Assembly (NCBI GenBank): GCA_963681505.1
Contig: OY811988.1
Span: forward strand, 5,103,607-5,167,606
Length of the DNA stretch: 64,000 nucleotides
Direction of reading: 5' to 3'
From: Eunapius fragilis
Lineage: Eukaryota; Porifera; Demospongiae; Spongillida; Spongillidae
Position 1 is the first letter of the stretch. Each line of letters opens with the position of its first letter. The position numbers and the translations under genes were made by a program. Positions 59,401 to 64,000 of this stretch are shown here, piece by piece. The notes under the pieces were generated by a model. The model was not told the origin of the DNA. It saw only the letters and a program-made list of their open reading frames with translations, and ran no database searches.

Positions 59401-62400
59401 AACTGATCTTAATATGCGGGTAGATGTCTGGATGCAAATTGCTTTTGACCACTTAGTGGAAGGAATTTCACAGACACTTGTACACAGTGTGCTTGCAATT
59501 AACAGCTCCAGTTATGCATGTACATGTATCTAGCTGGGGGTAGCTGTAATCTGGGGATGAGGGAGGAAGCCTTACCTGGTATATATCTCAGCCGCCACAG
59601 AAAACCTTCTCAATTCTGTTCACTGATTCTCCTGCACCTGAGTTGTGTCCCTACAGGTGGGCAGGTTATCAATATTAATACAGCTCTAGTTATACATGTA
59701 TCTAGCAGGGATAGCTGTAACCTAGCTATGCTCACCACCAAAGGGCAAGACTTCTGATGTGCCGATGATGTAAGGCTTATCTGGATAGTATGTACGGTGT
59801 AAAGGGACCACTTCACTGTCCAGAACGATGTTTAGTAATAACCAGGGGGGTATGCCATAGGTCACCTACCAGGGGGTATGCCATAGGTCACCTACCAGGG
59901 GTATGCCATAGGTCACCTACCAGGGGTATATGCCATAGGTCGCCTACCGGGGGGTATGCCATAGGTCACCTACCAGGGGGTATGCCTTAGGTCACCTACC
60001 AGGGGGTATGCCATAGGTCACCTACCAGGGGTATCACCTACCAGGGGCAGAGGCGGATCCAGGGGGGGGGTTGGGGGGGTTGCAACCCCCCCTTTCAAAC
60101 CCGTAATGAAAATTATCATTAAGAATTATTGCGAAGTAAGGATGGCTGAAATTCGTAATACAACTGCAGCTCTGCGAGGAAACAAACGGCAAGGCAGTAT
60201 TATGTAGTGTTGTGCGCATGATATAATAAAAAAGCGCTGGCGGCTGGGGCTCCGCCCCAGACCCCCTCCCCCGCTTCATGAATATTAATTAGCAACCCCC
60301 CCTTTTCTAAAATCCTGGATCCGCCCCTGCAGGGGGTATGCCATAGGTCACCTACCAGGAGTATGCCATAGGTCACCTACCAGGGGGTATGCCATAGGTC
60401 ACCTACCAGGGGTATCACCTACCAGGGGGTATGCCATAGGTCACCTACCAGGGGTATATGCCATAGGTCGCCTACCGGGGGCTATGCCATAGGTCACCTA
60501 CCAGGGGTATATGCCATAGGTCGCCTACCGGGGGCTATGCCATAGGTCACCTACCAGGGGTATGCCATAGGTCACCTACCAGGGGGTATGCCATAGGTCA
60601 CCTACCAGGGGTATCACCTACCAGGGGGTATGCCATAGGTCACCTACCAGGGGTATATGCCATAGGTCACCTACCAGGGGTATGCCATAGGTCACCTACC
60701 AGGGGGGTATGCCATAGGTCACCTACCAGGGGTATGCCATAGGTCACCTACCAGGGGTATCACCTACCAGGGGGTATGCCATAGGTCACCTACCAGGGGT
60801 ATATGCCATAGGTCGCCTACCGGGGGCTATGCCATAGGTCACCTACCAGGAGTATGCCATAGGTCACCTACCAGGAGTATCACCTACCAGGGGGTATGCC
60901 ATAGGTCACCTACCAGGGGTATATGCCATAGGTCGCCTACCGGGGGCTATGCCATAGGTCACCTACCAGGGGTATGCCATAGGTCACCTACCAGGGGTAT
61001 CACCTACCAGGGGGTATGCCATAGGTCACCTACCAGGAGTATCACCTACCAGGGGTATGCCATAGGTCACCTACCAGGGGTATATGCCATAGGTCACCTA
61101 CCAGGGGTATATGCCATAGGTCACCTACCAGGGGTATATGCCATAGGTCACCTACCGGGGGCTATGCCATAGGTCACCTACCAGGGGTATGCCATAGGTC
61201 ACCTACCAGGAGTATCACCTACCAGGGGGTATGCCAAAGGTCACCTATCAGGGGTGTGATAGCAGGAATGTGGCTGTGTAGATGCATTGGGACAGTGTTA
61301 TTGCTACCTAGACCATTACACATTTGTGTACATGTACATGACATCTTTAAACTTCCAAGCATTCCATCACTACCACCATCACTGCCACCATCACTGCCAC
61401 CATCACTGCCACCACCACTGCCACCATCGCTGCTACCATCACTGCCACCATCACTGCTACCATCACTGCCACCATCACTGCTACCATCACTGCCACCATC
61501 ACTGCCACCATCACTGCTACCATCACTACCACCATCACTGCTACCATCACTACCATCATCACTTCATCACTGCTACCATCACTGCCACCATCACTACCAC
61601 CATCACTACCACCATCACTGCCACCATCACTGCTACCATCACTGCTACCATCACTGCTACCATCACTGCTACCATCACTACCACCATCACTACCACCATC
61701 ACTGCCACCATCACTGCCACCATCACTGCTACCATCACTGCTACCATCACTGCCACCATCACTACCACCATCACTGCTACCGTCACTGCCACCGTCACTG
61801 CCACCATCACTGCCACCATCACTGCTACCATCACTACCACCATCACTACCACCATCACTGCTACCATCACTGCCACCATCACTGCCACCATCACTGCTAC
61901 CATCACTACCACCATCACTGCCACCATCACTGCCACCATCACTGCTACCATCACTACCACCATCACTGCCACCATCACTGCCACCATCACTGCCACCATC
62001 ACTGCTACCATCACTGCTACCATCACTACCACCATCACTACCACCATCACTGCCACCATCACTGCTACCATCACTGCTACCATCACTGCTACCATCACTG
62101 CCACCATCACTACCACCATCACTACCACCATCACTGCCACCATCACTGCCACCATCACTGCTACCATCACTGCTACCATCACTGCCACCATCACTACCAC
62201 CATCACTGCTACCGTCACTGCCACCGTCACTGCCACCATCACTGCCACCATCACTGCTACCATCACTACCACCATCACTACCACCATCACTGCTACCATC
62301 ACTGCCACCATCACTGCCACCATCACTGCTACCATCACTACCACCATCACTGCCACCATCACTGCCACCATCACTGCTACCATCACTACCACCATCACTG

Positions 62401-63786
62401 CCACCATCACTGCCACCATCACTGCCACCATCACTGCTACCATCATTGCCACCATCACTGCCACCGTCACTGCCACCATCACTGCCACCATCACTACCAC
62501 CATCACTGCCACCATCACTGCCACCATCACTGCTACGATCACTGCTACCATCACTACCACCATCACTACCACCATCACTGCCACCATCACTGCCACCATC
62601 ACTGCCATCGTCACTGCCACCATCACTGCTACCATCACTACCACCATCACTGCTACCATCACTGCCACCATCACTGCCACCATCACTGCCACCGTCACTG
62701 CCACCATCACTACCATCATCACTACCACCATCACTACCACCATCACTACCACCATCACTGCCACCGTCACTGCCACCATCACTACCACCATCACTACCAC
62801 CATCACTGCTACCATCACTGCCACCATTAGTTCTCTACTGCATTTTGCCTTTATTGAGGTAATAACTACACCCCCTTGGCAGGGTTTCATCGATAAAAAA
62901 CCCTCAAGGGGTGATGAACATCAAGATGATACTTTTAAGAGAGGGGGGGGGGGGGGGGGGGTGTCTATTTAAGACTGGACAAATAAGCAATTCAGATTAC
63001 TTTGTGCAATACATGTATGAAATAGAAAAGGTGGAAGGATTGCTGCATCCATCACTCGTGCGTACTGGCATTTATGAAAGATTGCCAATATAATGGCATC
63101 CCCCCCCCCCCCCTCCCCCCCCTTTGATGAATTAGTGACTCCTGCACATAGATACACAGATGATTAGTTTGGTTGGCATCTACAGTGTAATTGTGTGTGC
63201 TGTGGTATGCAGTTGACCTCTCAGTTGTGTGGCGGCGGTGGTGGTGGAACATTCCTTTGGTGGGACTAGCTTGCCTTGTCAGCTCATAACATGTAATTGT
63301 AAGCAGTCCAGAAATGTGTTTTGTATCCACACATACACGTATCCTTCTGAGAACGCTATTGTTTCTGTGATGGGCACACATTAGAACCTCCACGCATACA
63401 TGTACTTCTACATATAGATGCAAATCTTGTAGCTCAATGGTCATGGGTCCATAGGAACTTTCTTTTCTCTCAAAGTCAACGTGGGAGGTGTGGTGTGGGT
63501 GTGGTGGGAGGTGGGTGTGGTGGGAGATGAGTGTGCTGGGAGGTGGGTGTGCTGGGAGGTGGGTGTGCTGGGAGGTGGGTTTGCTGGGAGGTGGGTGTGG
63601 TGGGAGGTGGATGTGCTGGGAGGTGGGTGTGGGGAGATGGTGTGGTGGGAGGTGGGTGTGGCAGGAGGTGGGGATAGGTGTGGGTTCCTTGTTAGATTAG
63701 AGCTTTCCCTCTGGGAGTTAAGTGGTTTCTTCAGTTGTGTGTGTTCACTTCACATGCATTAGGTATGTTTGAATGCCAGCTGTAAT

Positions 63787-63848
<62 letters not shown>

Positions 63849-63936
63849 TCATGTATGTTTTTGTTCCTTGCTGACAGGAGGAACATATCATTTGGACATC
63901 CAGATACCTGACAGTTACCCCTTCAACCCACCCAAG
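53488..63936 (+). CDS. UBE2K: ubiquitin-conjugating enzyme E2 K (E2-25K/HIP2) homologue, exons 1-3, incomplete at the right edge
   Basis: Exons 53488-53550 (MAQLHITRVKREFKEILSSEE), 58895-58991 (CAIKVEIIDEKDVTKLKG, VIAGPPDTPFEG) and 63878-63936 (GTYHLDIQIPDSYPFNPPK) join in phases 0 and 1 with GT-AG borders. The peptide follows human UBE2K closely: a KREFKE helix, AGPPDTPYEGG, and I-x-IP-x-x-YPFNPPK. This is the N-terminal half of the UBC fold. The catalytic Cys and the C-terminal UBA domain that marks UBE2K would lie beyond the window. The enzyme charges ubiquitin from E1 and builds Lys48-linked chains in the cytosol and nucleus. Introns 1 and 2 (5344 and 4886 bp) are largely satellite DNA. 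Exon 2 is preceded by a long CT-rich tract (CCCTCCTCCCCAT type) that makes a strong acceptor. Confidence 0.93.
53900..55310. other. UBE2K intron 1, non-repetitive part
   Basis: No gene or element recognised. An open frame at 54598-54816 (MYQQYWMYYHELIDIV) is mildly protein-like but isolated. Confidence 0.5.
55313..57371 (+). repeat. 40-bp minisatellite, about 51 units, with higher-order duplication
   Basis: The unit is AGAGGAAGGATAGGGTGTTC followed by ACAGTCATCAGTGTACCCTC. Rare variants recur at fixed spacing: GGATAGGATG at about 55844 and 56724 (880 bp, 22 units), and TCATAGTCATCATTG at about 56092 and 57012 (920 bp, 23 units). An 880-920 bp block was thus duplicated in tandem. It lies inside UBE2K intron 1. 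Confidence 0.97.
57369..58620 (+). repeat. 50-bp minisatellite, about 25 units, fused to the 40-bp array
   Basis: The unit contains TGTACACCCATCCACATCAG and GTGTGGGAACATTGCACTTA, then TGTATGTGTG. Because 50 is not divisible by three and the unit has no stop in any plus frame, all three plus frames are open for more than 400 codons; none is a gene. Variants (GGGGTGGG/GTGTGGG, TCCAC/TGCAC, GCGC/GCAC) are mixed along the array. One unit is deleted internally at about 58450. Confidence 0.97.
59835..61255 (+). repeat. minisatellite of CCATAGGTCACCTACCAGGG-type units
   Basis: Units of about 24-28 bp (GGTATGCCATAGGTCACC, TACCAGGG), alternating with shortened units (GTATCACCTACCAGG) and variants with GGTCGCCTACCGGGGGCT, which themselves repeat in blocks. 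It is interrupted by the MITE at 60048-60329. It lies in UBE2K intron 2. Confidence 0.95.
60048..60329. mobile_element. 282-bp MITE inserted in the minisatellite
   Basis: It starts CAGAGGCGGATCCAGG and ends CCTGGATCCGCCCCTG, with GGTTGCAACCCCCCC / GCAACCCCCCC subterminal segments. It is the same family as 980-1297. Insertion into a repeated unit is visible because CAGGGG appears on both sides of the element. Confidence 0.9.
61357..62829 (+). repeat. 1.47-kb ACTGCCACCATC-type 12-bp array
   Basis: About 120 units of 12 bp (CCATCACTGCCA, variants with ACTGCTACC, ACTACCACC, ACCGTCACT). Higher-order blocks repeat, for instance the segment with paired CCGTCACTG variants at about 61780 and 62212 (432 bp apart). 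Several frames are open in both directions (HHCHHH, TATI, PSLP, MVAV dipeptides), which is trivial. Confidence 0.97.
62940..62960 (+). repeat. G tract of about 18 bases
   Basis: A poly-G run; a C-rich counterpart (C13-TCCCCCCC) lies at 63099-63121, so the 160 bases between could form a weak foldback. Confidence 0.8.
63480..63685 (+). repeat. G-rich 20-bp minisatellite (GGGAGGTGGGTGTGCTG type)
   Basis: About nine irregular units of GTGGGAGGTGGGTGTGCTGG, with many GGG triplets on one strand; G-quadruplex potential. It lies in UBE2K intron 2, about 0.2-0.4 kb before exon 3. Confidence 0.9.
63787..63847 (+). repeat. (CA)n microsatellite
   Basis: About 30 uninterrupted CA units, ending 30 bp before the UBE2K exon 3 acceptor (TTGCTGACAG). 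Confidence 0.97.
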
Positions 63937-64000
63937 GTAGGTTATGTTCAGCCACATAATACACACGTTCTTTGTACATGTGGTGTCCATGCCCAGTGCT

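Noticed and set aside
61256-62972. His-rich, Thr-Ala-Thr-Ile and Met-Val ORFs of more than 400 codons
   Set aside because: Trivial translations of the 12-bp array.

Overview
The window looks like nuclear DNA of an early-branching animal, most probably a demosponge. Genes are split by GT-AG introns, one of only 98 bp. Two genes stand head to head about 320 bp apart. A gene at 41.5 kb belongs to a beta-helix-like/multi-pass membrane family that I associate mainly with sponges (Amphimedon-type) and corals. The rest is transposons, foldback MITEs and satellites. There is no sign of bacterial, phage or organellar sequence. The sponge assignment is an inference from family resemblance, not from an alignment.

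Layout. 0-9.2 kb: an inverted duplication of a small unrecognised exon plus its intron, a third copy of that exon at 4.7 kb, MITEs, and a 600-bp pure CTGCTC array. 9.3-10.8 kb: a two-exon gene for a signal-peptide/seven-membrane-span protein. 11.7-13.5 kb: a broken retroelement with a YADD reverse transcriptase. 17.7-20.0 kb (minus): a three-exon CABIT + SAM adaptor (GAREM-like). 21.0-36.7 kb: a nest of at least ten copies of non-LTR retrotransposons carrying a restriction-like endonuclease, from at least three subfamilies, almost every boundary being an (ATT)n microsatellite. One copy (30.2-33.6 kb) keeps its N-terminus, zinc fingers, reverse transcriptase and endonuclease but has an internal deletion. 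36.8-39.3 kb: a DNA-transposon remnant and a 313-bp MITE with 9-bp target duplications. 41.5-43.7 kb: the membrane gene, with a frameshift near its 3' end. 43.8-49.5 kb: three further DNA transposons or MITEs and two more degenerate retroelement pieces.

49.9-63.9 kb is the clearest host locus. A five-exon minus-strand gene for a disordered, Arg/Tyr- and Lys-rich protein (reconstructed from phase-compatible splice sites, function unknown) is divergent from a UBE2K (E2-25K) ubiquitin-conjugating-enzyme gene. UBE2K exons 1-3 are present and the rest runs off the right edge. Its first two introns (5.3 and 4.9 kb) are mostly satellite: a 40-bp minisatellite with higher-order structure fused to a 50-bp one in intron 1, and a CCATAGGTCACCTACC-type minisatellite plus a 1.5-kb ACTGCCACCATC-type array in intron 2.

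The most unusual biology is the retrotransposon nest: elements apparently aimed at or tailed with ATT repeats, piling into one another, with truncation down to 3' ends of tens of bases, a twin-priming-like 5' inversion, and an N-terminal Cys cluster reminiscent of tesmin/CXC domains.
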